Assembly: GCA_027062985.1 (NCBI GenBank)
Contig: JAMOSR010000097.1
Location: forward strand, 1 to 29,595
Reading direction: 5' to 3'
Source: Nautiliaceae bacterium
GTDB lineage: Bacteria > Campylobacterota > Campylobacteria > Campylobacterales > Nautiliaceae
Length of the DNA: 29,595 nt
Under the pieces are notes generated by a model, which saw only the letters and a list, made by a program, of their open reading frames with translations, made no database searches and was not told the origin of the DNA. The position numbers and the translations under genes were made by a program. Positions 1-8,298 of this stretch are shown one piece after another. How positions within the stretch are numbered: the first letter of the stretch is position 1; each line of letters opens with the position of its first letter.

Positions 1-181
1 TTTTTATATACAGTTTTTCATAGGGCATAGGCTTGGGATTTGAAATTTTTAGAGGAATTTTTGGAGCTTTATAGTAACTTTTATATGGGTTTGGCTGATT
101 TTCCCAGTCAAGGTATCCTAAAGATTTTGCGAATTTATTGGGATAGTGTTTAGTTTGTTCATGGTATATCAATGATTTCAC
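1..181 (-). CDS. SagB/ThcOx-type nitroreductase-like protein, N-terminus only (runs off left edge)
   Basis: Only about 60 residues are inside the window. The reading begins V-K-S-L-I-Y-H-E-Q-T-K-H and continues through FAKSLGYLDWENQP and then KAPKIPL. The pattern YHxxTKH, SLGYxDWxxQP, then a proline-rich stretch is what I know from the start of SagB-type dehydrogenase (flavin nitroreductase fold) proteins. The catalytic flavin domain would lie beyond the edge. The start is GTG at 179-181: AAGGA lies 8 bases upstream and there is no in-frame ATG nearby. The GTG overlaps the ATG-TGA end of the small ORF before it, so translation may be coupled to it and to the two-component genes upstream. The family call rests on N-terminal pattern alone; the substrate is unknown. 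Confidence 0.6.
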   Translation of the reverse strand, partial: MKSLIYHEQTKHYPNKFAKSLGYLDWENQPNPYKSYYKAPKIPLKISNPKPMPYEKLYIK

Positions 182-258
182 ATCGATTTCCTTATTTTAA
201 ATACAAATTTTGCGCCTTTTTCAATGTTTTGTACACTTAATATTCCGGTGTGTTTCAT
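178..258 (-). CDS. 26-residue ORF resembling a histidine kinase C-terminal tail
   Basis: This small ORF sits exactly between the sensor kinase and the nitroreductase-like gene. Its ATG overlaps the kinase TGA (as ATGA), and its own TGA overlaps the GTG of the next gene. The peptide contains H-T-G-I-L-S-V then E-K-G-A-K-F-V-F-K-I. That spacing resembles the last strands of histidine kinase ATPase domains (H-x-G-x-I-x-V, then G-x-x-F-x-I). The kinase upstream already has its own complete tail with a related pattern (V-K-S-E-K-G-V-E-F). It could be a fossil of an older kinase 3' end, a coupling ORF, or chance. No promoter or separate Shine-Dalgarno sequence is evident. Confidence 0.35.
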   Translation of the reverse strand: MKHTGILSVQNIEKGAKFVFKIRKSM

Positions 259-1421
259 AAGCCCACTTTTTGACTTTTTTGATTTGCTGCCGGAAATTCA
301 ATAATAAACTCTACTCCTTTTTCGCTTTTTACGTTGATTTTGGCTTTATGAAGATTTAATATGTTTTTTACAATACTAAGCCCTAGTCCAAATCCTTTTA
401 TGCTTTTATTGTGGGATTCGTCAACTCGGTAAAATTCATCAAAAATAAAGGGGAGTTTTTCTTTTGGAATACCTATTCCGTTGTCTTTTATCGTTAAAAT
501 TATTTTGTTTTTGTTTTTCTTAAGGGTAATGTTTATTTTATCGGCTCCGTATTTTATCGAATTTTCTATAATGTTTCCTAAAGCTATTTTAAGAAGCGTT
601 TTATCTCCCGTAATTTCATAATCGTCTTCTCCAAAATCGAATGTGAACTCTATTTTGTTGGAGTATTTTTCATAAAGCTCAAAAATAAGTTCTTCTAAGT
701 CCACTTTTTCAAAATTATTTTGTTGGTAGTTTTTTGTTAAAAAAAGAAGTTTTTCCGTTATATCGTTTATATAGTTTATCTCTTCAAGGATATTTTTTAG
801 AAGTTTATCGCATTCTTTGTTTTCATTCATTAAAGCCACTTCTATTTCGCTTTTCATAATGGCAAGAGGGGTTTTTAGTTCATGGGAAACGTTTGAATTG
901 AAATTTTTAAGTTTTTTAAAGGTAAGTTCTATCTGTTTTGCAATGGTGTCTATAAATTTATAGCCTACAAGCAAAACAATGAGGTATATTACAAAAGAAA
1001 TTACTATCGAAATAAATTTTATAATGGAAATTTTATCGTCATTGGTGGAGTAAAGCGTGGATATTTGTATAATCGAATTGTCTTTTACTGTAGTATAGGT
1101 TAAAACTTTTTCTTTTTTAAGAGGCGTGTTTATTGTATTTGTGGAATATCCCTCTTTTATGTTTTGTTTGAATTTATCGCTGTTTATCGTAGTTATTCTG
1201 ACAAAAAGGGGAAAAACCTTATATTTGTGCTGCAAATTTAAAAGAGTGGATTTATTAAAGTTTTTGGGGTCTATTTGAGAAGCTATTATGGTTAATTTGT
1301 CTTTTAAATGAGTGTCGAATGATTTTATCAAAGCAAACATTAAAGCGCCTTCAAAAAAGGCGATAATTAAAAAAACGACTAAAGCGTATTTATAAAAAAG
1401 TTCGTTTTTAAAATTATTCAT
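255..1421 (-). CDS. Two-component sensor histidine kinase
   Basis: A 388-residue membrane-bound sensor that autophosphorylates on His and passes phosphate to the adjacent OmpR-type regulator. Visible parts in order: transmembrane segment about 12-34; extracytoplasmic sensor region about 35-130; second transmembrane segment about 133-157; dimerisation/phosphoacceptor motif SHELKTPLA with His180; ATPase domain with N box (Asn283, Asn287), G1 box DNGIGIP (313-319), F box FDEFYR (327-332) and G2 box GFGLGLSI (343-350). No separate HAMP domain stands out after the second membrane segment. All catalytic boxes are intact, so it should be active. Its start overlaps the regulator stop by 8 bases, showing co-translation. 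The ligand cannot be read from the sequence. Confidence 0.93.
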   Translation of the reverse strand: MNNFKNELFYKYALVVFLIIAFFEGALMFALIKSFDTHLKDKLTIIASQIDPKNFNKSTLLNLQHKYKVFPLFVRITTINSDKFKQNIKEGYSTNTINTPLKKEKVLTYTTVKDNSIIQISTLYSTNDDKISIIKFISIVISFVIYLIVLLVGYKFIDTIAKQIELTFKKLKNFNSNVSHELKTPLAIMKSEIEVALMNENKECDKLLKNILEEINYINDITEKLLFLTKNYQQNNFEKVDLEELIFELYEKYSNKIEFTFDFGEDDYEITGDKTLLKIALGNIIENSIKYGADKINITLKKNKNKIILTIKDNGIGIPKEKLPFIFDEFYRVDESHNKSIKGFGLGLSIVKNILNLHKAKINVKSEKGVEFIIEFPAANQKSQKVGL

Positions 1422-2082
1422 CGCTTATTTTATAACCCATGCCTCTGATTGTTTTTATGAGCTTTTTATCAAATCCTTTGTCTATTTTTTTTCTTATATA
1501 AGAAATATGGGCCGTAATTACGTTTGAGTGTCTCTCTTCGTTCATTTCCCATAAGTTTTGTTCTATCATTTCGGGAGTTACTATTTTGTTTTTGTTAATC
1601 ATTAAAAGTTTTAAAAGCTCAAACTGTTTTGCCATAAGCTCAATAGGTTTTCCCGCCCTTTTTACTTCTTTCGTATCGAGGTTCATTTCCAAATCGCCTA
1701 CTTTAATAATATTTTCCGGAAGTTTTTTACTTCTTCTAAAAAGAGCTTTGAGTCTTGCTATCAGCTCATCAAAATCAAACGGCTTTGTCAGATAATCGTC
1801 AGCTACGCTTAACCCTTCCACTTTGTCGTCTATATCGCTTTTTGCGGTTAAAATTAAAGCCGGGGTGAATATTTCGTGTTCTCTTAGTTTTTTTATAAGT
1901 TCTATACCGTTTATTTTAGGAAGCATCCAGTCTATAATCATAACATCGTATTGGTTGTTTTTTGCCAGATATAATCCCTCTTCCCCGTCTTTTGCAACGT
2001 CTACTCTAAAGTTTTGTTTTTTTAAGCCTTCTTCTATCGCTTTTGACAGTTTTTCATCGTCTTCTATTAGTAATACTTTCAT
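1414..2082 (-). CDS. OmpR/PhoB-family response regulator
   Basis: A 222-residue cytoplasmic DNA-binding regulator and first gene of the two-component operon. The receiver domain (about 1-115) has the acidic pair Glu7-Asp8/Asp9, phosphoacceptor Asp51 in IIDWMLP, Thr in the LILTAK strand and Lys in the YLTKPF motif. The C-terminal winged helix (about 127-222) has the typical features: the L-x-x-x-E/Q-F-x-L-L motif, ending with HISYIRKKID and TIRGMGYKI. The start ATG has an AAAGGAG Shine-Dalgarno about 5 bases upstream. It is transcribed with the sensor kinase from a short divergent intergenic region shared with tsaD. Target genes are unknown; the neighbouring nitroreductase-like gene is a possibility by position only. 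Confidence 0.95.
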   Translation of the reverse strand: MKVLLIEDDEKLSKAIEEGLKKQNFRVDVAKDGEEGLYLAKNNQYDVMIIDWMLPKINGIELIKKLREHEIFTPALILTAKSDIDDKVEGLSVADDYLTKPFDFDELIARLKALFRRSKKLPENIIKVGDLEMNLDTKEVKRAGKPIELMAKQFELLKLLMINKNKIVTPEMIEQNLWEMNEERHSNVITAHISYIRKKIDKGFDKKLIKTIRGMGYKISDE

Positions 2083-2104
2083 AGGAGCTCCTTTCTGTTT
2101 TAAT

Positions 2105-2110
2105 ATTATA
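2105..2110 (-). promoter_or_regulatory. -10 box of the two-component operon
   Basis: A perfect TATAAT on the minus strand, 22 bases upstream of the regulator start and preceded by a T-rich tract. It gives a leader of about 16 bases containing AAAGGAG. A conserved -35 is not visible, as is usual for sigma-70 promoters in Campylobacterota. Confidence 0.6.
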
Positions 2111-2125
2111 ATAAAAAATTAATGT

Positions 2126-2131
2126 TAAAAT
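2126..2131 (+). promoter_or_regulatory. Candidate -10 box of tsaD
   Basis: TAAAAT lies 30 bases before the tsaD ATG in the divergent intergenic region 2083-2161. A Shine-Dalgarno AAGGA follows just before the start. The region is very AT-rich, so other hexamers could also serve. Confidence 0.35.
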
Positions 2132-2161
2132 ACATTTAAAATTAATATATAAGGAAATTTT

Positions 2162-3142
2162 ATGATTTTAGCCATTGAGAGCAGTTGCGATGATTCAAGC
2201 ATAGCCGTTATGGATATAAAAACAAAAAAGCTTCTTTTTCATAAAAAAGTTTCTCAAGAACTAGAACACAGTAAATACGGAGGGGTGGTACCGGAACTTG
2301 CAAGCAGACTTCATGCCGAAGCTTTGCCTAAAATTTTGGAGGAAACAAAAGATTTTTTTCCTAAATTAAAAGCGGTTGCGGTTACAAACGCTCCGGGGCT
2401 TAGCGTTACTCTTCAAGAGGGAGTGATTATGGCAAAAGCTCTGTCTATTTCGTTAAAACTGCCTTTAATAGGGGTAAATCATTTAATAGGTCATATTTAT
2501 TCCCTGTTTATAGAAAAAGAAGAGATAAAACCTATGATGGTGCTTTTGGTAAGCGGCGGTCATACTAAAATACTTAATTTTAACGGTATAAAAAACGTTT
2601 GCGAAATAGCCACTACCCTTGATGACAGTTTCGGTGAAAGTTTTGACAAGGTGGCAAAAATGCTGGGGCTTGGATATCCGGGAGGTCCCGTGATTGAAAA
2701 ACTTGCGTTAAAAGGAGAATGTATTGTCGGTTTGCCGCTTCCCCTTAAAAACTCTTCCGATATCAAGTTTAGCTATTCAGGCATTAAAAACGCCGTAAGG
2801 CTTGCTATTGAGGAAAAGAGATACAAAAAAGAAGATATTGCGGCTTCTTTTCAAAAAAAAGCGATACAGCATCTGATTTTTATGGCAAAAAGGGCTGTAA
2901 AAAAATATAAACCCAAACATTTCGCTATAGTGGGGGGTGCGAGTGCAAATTTGGCTTTAAGGAAAGAGTTTGAAAAACTCTCAGACGAATTTCATTTTAA
3001 ACTATATTATCCTGAAATGAAATATACAAGCGATAACGCCGCTATGATAGCAAGGGCTGGGGTTGAGATGTATAATCAAAAAATGTTTACCGATTATAAA
3101 AATTTAAAAATTATGCCAAGAGTAGAGTTTAATAAATGTTAG
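2162..3142 (+). CDS. tsaD: tRNA N6-threonylcarbamoyladenosine transferase TsaD
   Basis: TsaD (formerly Gcp/YgjD) transfers the threonylcarbamoyl group from TC-AMP to A37 of tRNAs that read ANN codons, working with TsaB and TsaE in the cytoplasm. The 326-residue protein has the family signature from the first residues (AIESSCDDSSIAV), the GGVVPELASRLH segment, metal-binding His107 and His111 in NHLIGH, SGGHT (131-135), the LDDSFGESFDK segment, GYPGGP (171-176), VGGASAN and, near the C-terminus, TSDNAAMIA with the third metal ligand Asp. The length is typical. The ATG has AAGGA about 7 bases upstream. It is divergent from the two-component operon and is followed by a separate promoter for the envelope cluster. 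Confidence 0.97.
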   Translation: MILAIESSCDDSSIAVMDIKTKKLLFHKKVSQELEHSKYGGVVPELASRLHAEALPKILEETKDFFPKLKAVAVTNAPGLSVTLQEGVIMAKALSISLKLPLIGVNHLIGHIYSLFIEKEEIKPMMVLLVSGGHTKILNFNGIKNVCEIATTLDDSFGESFDKVAKMLGLGYPGGPVIEKLALKGECIVGLPLPLKNSSDIKFSYSGIKNAVRLAIEEKRYKKEDIAASFQKKAIQHLIFMAKRAVKKYKPKHFAIVGGASANLALRKEFEKLSDEFHFKLYYPEMKYTSDNAAMIARAGVEMYNQKMFTDYKNLKIMPRVEFNKC

Positions 3143-3153
3143 ATGTTTGTTAA

Positions 3154-3182
3154 TTGAAAATTAATTTAAATTTTTATACAAT
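3154..3182 (+). promoter_or_regulatory. Promoter of the envelope lipoprotein cluster
   Basis: TTGAAA at 3154-3159 and TACAAT at 3177-3182 are separated by exactly 17 bases, a good sigma-70 arrangement. The predicted transcript start is around 3189, shortly before the first lipoprotein gene. It separates the cluster from tsaD. Confidence 0.55.
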
Positions 3183-3209
3183 TAAAGTCTATTAATTCTT
3201 AGAGAAAGG

Positions 3210-4622
3210 ATGAAAAGGATGGTAAAAAAGAGTGTTGCTGTTTTAGCTGCCGGGTTTTTGTTTTTGGGATGTAGCAACTCCATAAGCAATCTTGGAAAAT
3301 CTTCTAAATTTCAAGAGGCTAAAAACGCTTCTACAAAAACTGAATATCAGGCACTTTTTAATAAATACAAAGAAGAAAATAAAACCGACGATTTGCTTTG
3401 GGATTATGAAGCCGGGACCGTTAGTTATTATGTTGAGTCTTATAAAGACAGCGTTTATTATTTCGATGAAGCGGAAAAACTTATTAAAAAATATGACGAA
3501 GAGGTTTTGGGCTCAAAAATTCTTGCAAATGCAGGGGCGACTCTTACAAACGATACTTTTATGGACTACAGACCGAGAATTTACGAAAAAATTATGGTAA
3601 ACGCATATAAAGGTATCGATTTTATCGATTTAAGCGATATGCAAAACGCAAGGGTTGAGTTTAACAGGGCTCTTGTAAGACAGCAAAGGGCAAAAGAGTT
3701 TTTTGCAAAAGAGATTCAAAAAGAAAAAGAAAAACTAAAAAAAGAGTCTCAAAAAAAACTTAAAAACAAAAAAGGACTTGATATCTCTTCGGCGGCGTCT
3801 AATAAAAAAACGCTTGAGCCGATTGAAAAAAAATATACGAATTTGTTTGCTTTTAAACCGTATCCGGATTTTGTAAACCCTTTTGTTACTTATTTAAGCG
3901 GCGTTTTTTTCCTAAATCAGGGAGATTACGCTAAGGCTACGGATTTATTTAAAGAGACTTACGGTATGATTAAAGGACTTGATGAAGGGGATGTTTACGT
4001 TCTTGACGATTTTAAAATGGCGGATAAAATGAAAGGCTCTGTTGCCGCAAGAAGACAGAATTATACATGGGTTGTTTTTTTTAACGGCGAGGGTCCTATA
4101 AAAAAAGAATTAAGAATAGACATTCCTCTGTTTTTATTTTCAAACAACGTTTATTATACGGGTATAGCACTTCCTACTTTAAAAATGAGAAAAAGGGCTT
4201 ATGCGTATTTAAGCGTTTCAAACGGAAAAGAACAGGCTCAGACAAAAAGAGTGGCTTCTATGGACAGGATAATTAAAACGGAATTTAAAAAAAGATTTCC
4301 TGTTATAGTTACAAGAGCAATTACCAGAACGGTTGTTCAAACGGTAATTCAAAAGCAGTTAAAAGATAAGGCCGGTGTTATGGGAGGGGTTTTGGGTGCT
4401 TTATATCAGGGTGCTATGAACAGGGCCGATACGAGAATATGGCAGAGGCTGCCTAAGGAGTTTGACGTGGCTAAGGTTCAAACGTCCGATAAACTTGTAA
4501 TAACGACTCCTGATGGTCAAAAGATATATGAACTTAAAACGGACCCTAAGAGCAGCTATATAGTGTTTGTTACCATTCCTAAAAAAACAAGCGAGCCTAT
4601 AATCTCTTATCAAAGGTTTTAA
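3210..4622 (+). CDS. COG3014-like TPR lipoprotein
   Basis: A 470-residue outer-membrane lipoprotein by prediction: a short basic N-terminus, a hydrophobic stretch and the lipobox FLGC with Cys21. Two segments look like TPR helices (about 70-95, and about 225-250 with LSGVFFLNQGDYAKATDLF). A lysine/glutamate-rich helix lies at about 155-190. The architecture and the neighbours (YcfL-like, LpoB-like) match the poorly characterised COG3014 family; the biochemical role is unknown. The start is uncertain: for the first ATG the Shine-Dalgarno almost touches the codon, whereas the second ATG at 3219 has AAAGGA 8 bases upstream. The second is probably used, giving a protein three residues shorter. 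It ends directly against the next gene (TAAATG). Confidence 0.75.
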   Translation: MKRMVKKSVAVLAAGFLFLGCSNSISNLGKSSKFQEAKNASTKTEYQALFNKYKEENKTDDLLWDYEAGTVSYYVESYKDSVYYFDEAEKLIKKYDEEVLGSKILANAGATLTNDTFMDYRPRIYEKIMVNAYKGIDFIDLSDMQNARVEFNRALVRQQRAKEFFAKEIQKEKEKLKKESQKKLKNKKGLDISSAASNKKTLEPIEKKYTNLFAFKPYPDFVNPFVTYLSGVFFLNQGDYAKATDLFKETYGMIKGLDEGDVYVLDDFKMADKMKGSVAARRQNYTWVVFFNGEGPIKKELRIDIPLFLFSNNVYYTGIALPTLKMRKRAYAYLSVSNGKEQAQTKRVASMDRIIKTEFKKRFPVIVTRAITRTVVQTVIQKQLKDKAGVMGGVLGALYQGAMNRADTRIWQRLPKEFDVAKVQTSDKLVITTPDGQKIYELKTDPKSSYIVFVTIPKKTSEPIISYQRF

Positions 4623-4991
4623 ATGAGAAAGTTTATTTTTTTAGCCTTAGCGGCTTTTTTTGTAGGGTGCGGAAGCGGTGCTAGTAATGTGGCGTATGAA
4701 AATAAAGTTGAGGTTAACAATCCTCAGCTTTATAAAAAAGTTTTTATTGTTAATCAAAAAAGCAGGTTTTACAATTCTCTTTTAGAGGTTGCCTTAACGG
4801 TTAAAAACAATACCGATGAGCCTCAAAAAATGCAGTATAGATTCGTATGGTTTGATAAAGATGGTTTTTTACTTTATAAAGAGCCTTGGCAGAGGCTTTA
4901 TTTAAATCCCAAAGAAACAAAGCAGATAACATCAATAGCAAGTGATGCAAGGGCTTATGATTTTAAATTTGAAATGAAGGAGGAACAATGA
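4623..4991 (+). CDS. YcfL-like (DUF1425) lipoprotein
   Basis: A small 122-residue lipoprotein with signal peptide and lipobox FVGC (Cys16). The body has a beta-sandwich-like pattern: VALTVKNNTDEPQKMQYRF, then W-F-D-K-D-G, then L-x-P-x-E-x-K-Q-I. This matches YcfL/DUF1425. In enterobacteria YcfL is encoded next to LpoB (YcfM), the outer-membrane activator of the peptidoglycan synthase PBP1b; here it also directly precedes an LpoB-like gene, which supports the assignment. Its start follows the previous stop with no gap and its stop overlaps the next start (ATGA). The molecular function of YcfL is not established. Confidence 0.8.
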   Translation: MRKFIFLALAAFFVGCGSGASNVAYENKVEVNNPQLYKKVFIVNQKSRFYNSLLEVALTVKNNTDEPQKMQYRFVWFDKDGFLLYKEPWQRLYLNPKETKQITSIASDARAYDFKFEMKEEQ

Positions 4992-5632
4992 AAAAAAGTT
5001 TAATAGCGGTATCTATAGGTGTGAGTATAGCTCTTTTTAGCGGATGTGCTTCTTCCTCTTCACAGGTTCGATATATCAACAGCCAGCAGGGTGTTTCAAA
5101 ACCTGCGACACTGGCCCTTGAATATGAGGATTTTGAAAAAGCGGCTATGAAACTGGTAAAATCCATGCTTAAATCGCCTTATCTTAACAGAATGTATGAG
5201 GTTAAAATGAAAAAAGAGGGTAAACCTCTTGTTTTGATGATAAGCGATTTTACCAACGACACAACTCAGAGAATAGACATAGACCAGCTTGTTAAAAAAA
5301 TAAGAATAGCCCTTTTAAACAGCGGAAAATTTATTGTAACAACTGCGGTTAGAGCCGGGGGGCCTGAAGACAAGGCTACTTATGAGCTTAGAAAGCTTAG
5401 AAAAGACGATGAGTTTAACCAAAAAACGGTTGCTAAAAAAGGGACTATTATAGCTCCTGATTTAAGTCTTTCAGGAAAAATTATCCAAAGGATGACACCT
5501 CTTCCAAACGGAGAACAAAGAGTTGATTATTATATTCAGATGAGTCTTACAGATGTAACAAGCGGTCTTGCTTTTTGGGAGGGCGAAGAAGTTATCTCAA
5601 AAGCCGGAAGTGCCGATTCGGCTCCATGGTAA
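4988..5632 (+). CDS. LpoB-like penicillin-binding protein activator lipoprotein
   Basis: 214 residues with a signal peptide, lipobox FSGC (Cys20), and a domain matching LpoB/PF13036: LMISDFTNDTTQRIDIDQL, then IRIALLNSGKFIVT, then a late strand region ending in WEGEEVISK. In enterobacteria LpoB spans the periplasm from the outer membrane to stimulate a bifunctional peptidoglycan synthase. Whether a matching PBP1b domain exists in this organism cannot be judged here, so the substrate enzyme is open. The Shine-Dalgarno is the GGAGG inside the end of the previous gene, and translation is coupled by the 4-base overlap. The fold is shared with the CsgG-like protein two genes on, suggesting an ancient duplication or a joint complex. 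Confidence 0.8.
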   Translation: MKKSLIAVSIGVSIALFSGCASSSSQVRYINSQQGVSKPATLALEYEDFEKAAMKLVKSMLKSPYLNRMYEVKMKKEGKPLVLMISDFTNDTTQRIDIDQLVKKIRIALLNSGKFIVTTAVRAGGPEDKATYELRKLRKDDEFNQKTVAKKGTIIAPDLSLSGKIIQRMTPLPNGEQRVDYYIQMSLTDVTSGLAFWEGEEVISKAGSADSAPW

Positions 5633-5643
5633 AAGGATAGAAT

Positions 5644-7011
5644 ATGAAAAAAATAATAGGAAATTTGTTAATCGGTTGTGTATTGCTTTTTGGAGCTTCG
5701 GAAGTAGATGTAAAATCTAATAATATTCAACAGTATAATGCAGACCCCATAGAGATTTGGAAAGATAAATTTGTAGAAAAATACGGTCCTTTTGGGGTAA
5801 CGGATAAAAAAGGAAGAACGTTTTTTTACGGCGAAGCCGTTGTAAACGTATCTCCTTTAGACCCGGCATATGTAAAAGAACTCGTAATAGCTTATGAAAA
5901 AGCCCTGTTAAATATGCAGGCTGATTTTATTTTGCAAACGTTTGGAAAAGAGAGTGTTAAAAAACTTTATGAAACGTTTGAGGATGATTCCACTAATGCC
6001 GATAAATTTCCTCCTTTAAAAGAAGCCGAAGATATGGCTCAAAAAGGTAAAATCGCCGTTATTATAGATAAATTTTTAGATGTTGTTGAAAACAGTTTAG
6101 ACCAAAAGCTTATAGAACAAGGCGTCTCTCCCGAAAAACTGAAAAAAATGACGGTGGAGCAGAAAAAACAGCTTTTTAAAGACAATTTTTCTACATCTAT
6201 CGCAAAAGAGGCTTTTAACAGTATGTCGGGACTTGTGCCTTTTAGTGTTAAAGTGGCTACTGTGGATACGGGAATGGGAAAAGCCACTAAAGTTGCCGTT
6301 ATAGCCATTCAGTCTCCTAAAACCATTCAGTTTGCAAAAGATATAGCAAGAGGCAGACCTACAAACGTCAGGGGAAAACCTAAATCGCTAAGAGATATTT
6401 TGCCTAAGACAAAAGAGGATTATCTCAAAGAAATAGGTCTTCGTTACACTTACGACGAACAGGGAAGACCTATGCTTATATCTTACGGAATGTGGTCTGT
6501 CGTTTTAAATACCAAAAATCCAACCAGATATATGAAAAAAATAGCTATAGCCAAAAGAAAAGCCAAGTTGAGGGCTGAATCTTATATAGGAGATTTTATA
6601 AAAACCAATATTCAGGCGGTTGAAAGTCAGGATGTGGAATCGGTAAACGAAGAAATAGCAAAAAAAATCACTACTCTTGGAGCTGGTTCGGAAGATGTAC
6701 AAAAAATCAAAGAAGATATAAAAGACACAATTGATAAATATTTTAAAAAGATTAAAGCCACTTCCAATTTCAGATTAAAAGGTACCAGCGAAGTTTATAA
6801 CTGGGATTATAAAGATAAAAACAACCTGGTTTACGTAGGGTCTGTAGTTACATGGAGTTACGGACAGTTTAATAACGCTAACAGATATATTAAAATGAAA
6901 AATTCCCAAAATATTATTAATAAACCGAAAGTTCAAAAAGTTCATCAAAATCACGCAGCGCCTGAAATAAACAGAGAATCTAAAATTATAAACGATGTAG
7001 AGGATTTTTAG
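5644..7011 (+). CDS. Exported protein of unknown function in the LpoB/CsgG cluster (possibly DUF6844)
   Basis: 455 residues. The N-terminal hydrophobic stretch followed by FGAS suggests a signal peptide cleaved near residue 20. A Cys at 12 sits inside the hydrophobic core, not at a lipobox. The mature part is mixed alpha/beta with many charged helices: a helical segment about 75-190, strands about 195-225 (VKVATVDTGMGKATKVAVIAIQSP), a middle strand region (ISYGMWSVVLN), a helix with many A/K residues, and a final strand region ending in VVTWSYGQ. I do not recognise an enzyme motif. Proteins of this kind are found with COG3014, YcfL and LpoB genes in other proteobacteria, and DUF6844 is my best guess from context. 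It probably helps assemble the same envelope complex. Confidence 0.6.
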   Translation: MKKIIGNLLIGCVLLFGASEVDVKSNNIQQYNADPIEIWKDKFVEKYGPFGVTDKKGRTFFYGEAVVNVSPLDPAYVKELVIAYEKALLNMQADFILQTFGKESVKKLYETFEDDSTNADKFPPLKEAEDMAQKGKIAVIIDKFLDVVENSLDQKLIEQGVSPEKLKKMTVEQKKQLFKDNFSTSIAKEAFNSMSGLVPFSVKVATVDTGMGKATKVAVIAIQSPKTIQFAKDIARGRPTNVRGKPKSLRDILPKTKEDYLKEIGLRYTYDEQGRPMLISYGMWSVVLNTKNPTRYMKKIAIAKRKAKLRAESYIGDFIKTNIQAVESQDVESVNEEIAKKITTLGAGSEDVQKIKEDIKDTIDKYFKKIKATSNFRLKGTSEVYNWDYKDKNNLVYVGSVVTWSYGQFNNANRYIKMKNSQNIINKPKVQKVHQNHAAPEINRESKIINDVEDF

Positions 7012-7012
7012 T

Positions 7013-8245
7013 ATGAAAAAACTTTTTTTTCTTTTGGGACTTATTTCGGGAATGCTTTTTGGAGAAGTTTACAGCGTAAAAACGGAAAAAATAATTACCG
7101 GTACAGGTTATGGCACCAGTCGTGAAGAAGCGGTTAATAACGCTTTAATAGAGGCGCTGAGTCAGTTAAACGGGGTATATATAAAAAAAAGCAGTATTAA
7201 TCAGGATGTTTTAGTCGAGGGAGATAAAAAAAGCGTTTCGGTTTTTACTTATCAGTCTAAAATAGACAAACTTACCCAGGGAAGAGTGGATAGTTTTAGA
7301 ATAGACAGCGTTGAGGAGATTTCTCCTCATAAATTTGTGGCTAAAGTCAGCGTTACCAAAACAAGGGTTGTTAACAAATATAAATCCCCCGGTCTTAATC
7401 CGAGAAACAGAAGAGCGGTTGCCGTTATTCCTTTTGAATATAAAAAAAGTTACTCTTTTTACGGTGTGGCGGTTGATGGCAAAGCCCTCAGCGACAGAAT
7501 AAATCAGGCAATAGTGAATAAATTGACCCAGACAAGAAAATTTACCGTTCTTGACAGGGAAAACAGTAAATATTACGAATTTGAAAAAAATTTTCTTTTA
7601 AATCCTAATACGGACCCGGTTGAGCTTGCAAGGCTTGGAAAAAGGCTCGGGGCGGATTATTTCGTAATAGGAAAAATTTTGGATTTCGGAATAGATAAAA
7701 AAACTCAGACAATTTCTTATACGGGCAGAAGTTTCAGCGAAAAAAAAGGATATGCGACTATAAGTTACAGAATTTTAAATATTCCTACCCAGCAGATAAA
7801 ATGGGCAGATACGATTGATATTGAGTTTGATATTCCGGAGAATAAAACAAGACCTGAGAGCATAGTGGCTTTAGCCGCAGATAAAATAGCACAGGTATTG
7901 GTAGAGCAGATTATTTTTAATATATATCCTCCAAAAATAATAAGGGTTTCAGGAAAAAGGGTTTTGATTAATATGGGCGGTAAGTTTATACATAAAGGCG
8001 ACGTGTTTGAGGTATACGCCCTTGGAGAAAAACTGTATGACCCTTATACTAAAGAATATTTAGGAAGAGATGAAGAATATATAGGAAAAGTAAAAATCAC
8101 AAAAGTGCTTCCGAAAATTTCCCATGGAAGAGTAATAGAAGGAAAAGCTGTAACGGGGGCTGTTTTGAGAAAACCGGAAAAAGAGGCTAAAAAAATCAAT
8201 AACGAGGGAAAAGACTCTATGTTTGATGCCGTTTTTGGTAAATAA
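7013..8245 (+). CDS. CsgG/LpoB-fold exported protein
   Basis: 410 residues with a signal peptide ending near FGEVYS and no lipobox Cys. The region about 25-60 (T-G-x-G-x-S-R-E-E-A and later A-L-x-Q-L-x-G-V) resembles the N-terminal domain of FlgT/Lpp20-like proteins. The central region about 125-290 resembles the CsgG fold: VAVIPFEY, then LSDRINQAIVNKLTQTRKFTVLDRE, then LARLGKRLGADYFVIGKI, then a long beta hairpin ending in IKWADT. A C-terminal OB/SH3-like part (about 300-390) has KGDVFEVYALGE and VKITKV. There are no curli genes nearby, so secretion of curli is unlikely. A role in an outer-membrane or periplasmic assembly with the other cluster proteins is the sensible inference. Last gene of the plus-strand cluster. 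Confidence 0.7.
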   Translation: MKKLFFLLGLISGMLFGEVYSVKTEKIITGTGYGTSREEAVNNALIEALSQLNGVYIKKSSINQDVLVEGDKKSVSVFTYQSKIDKLTQGRVDSFRIDSVEEISPHKFVAKVSVTKTRVVNKYKSPGLNPRNRRAVAVIPFEYKKSYSFYGVAVDGKALSDRINQAIVNKLTQTRKFTVLDRENSKYYEFEKNFLLNPNTDPVELARLGKRLGADYFVIGKILDFGIDKKTQTISYTGRSFSEKKGYATISYRILNIPTQQIKWADTIDIEFDIPENKTRPESIVALAADKIAQVLVEQIIFNIYPPKIIRVSGKRVLINMGGKFIHKGDVFEVYALGEKLYDPYTKEYLGRDEEYIGKVKITKVLPKISHGRVIEGKAVTGAVLRKPEKEAKKINNEGKDSMFDAVFGK

Positions 8246-8298
8246 GGGGTCTTTTTCTTTTTTGTTTAAAATTTAAAAACAGTGTCTGTGAATTTAAT

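Noticed and set aside
7013..8245. The CsgG-like protein as a curli secretion channel.
   Set aside because: No csgA, csgB, csgE or csgF-like gene nearby and no lipobox Cys; only the fold is shared.
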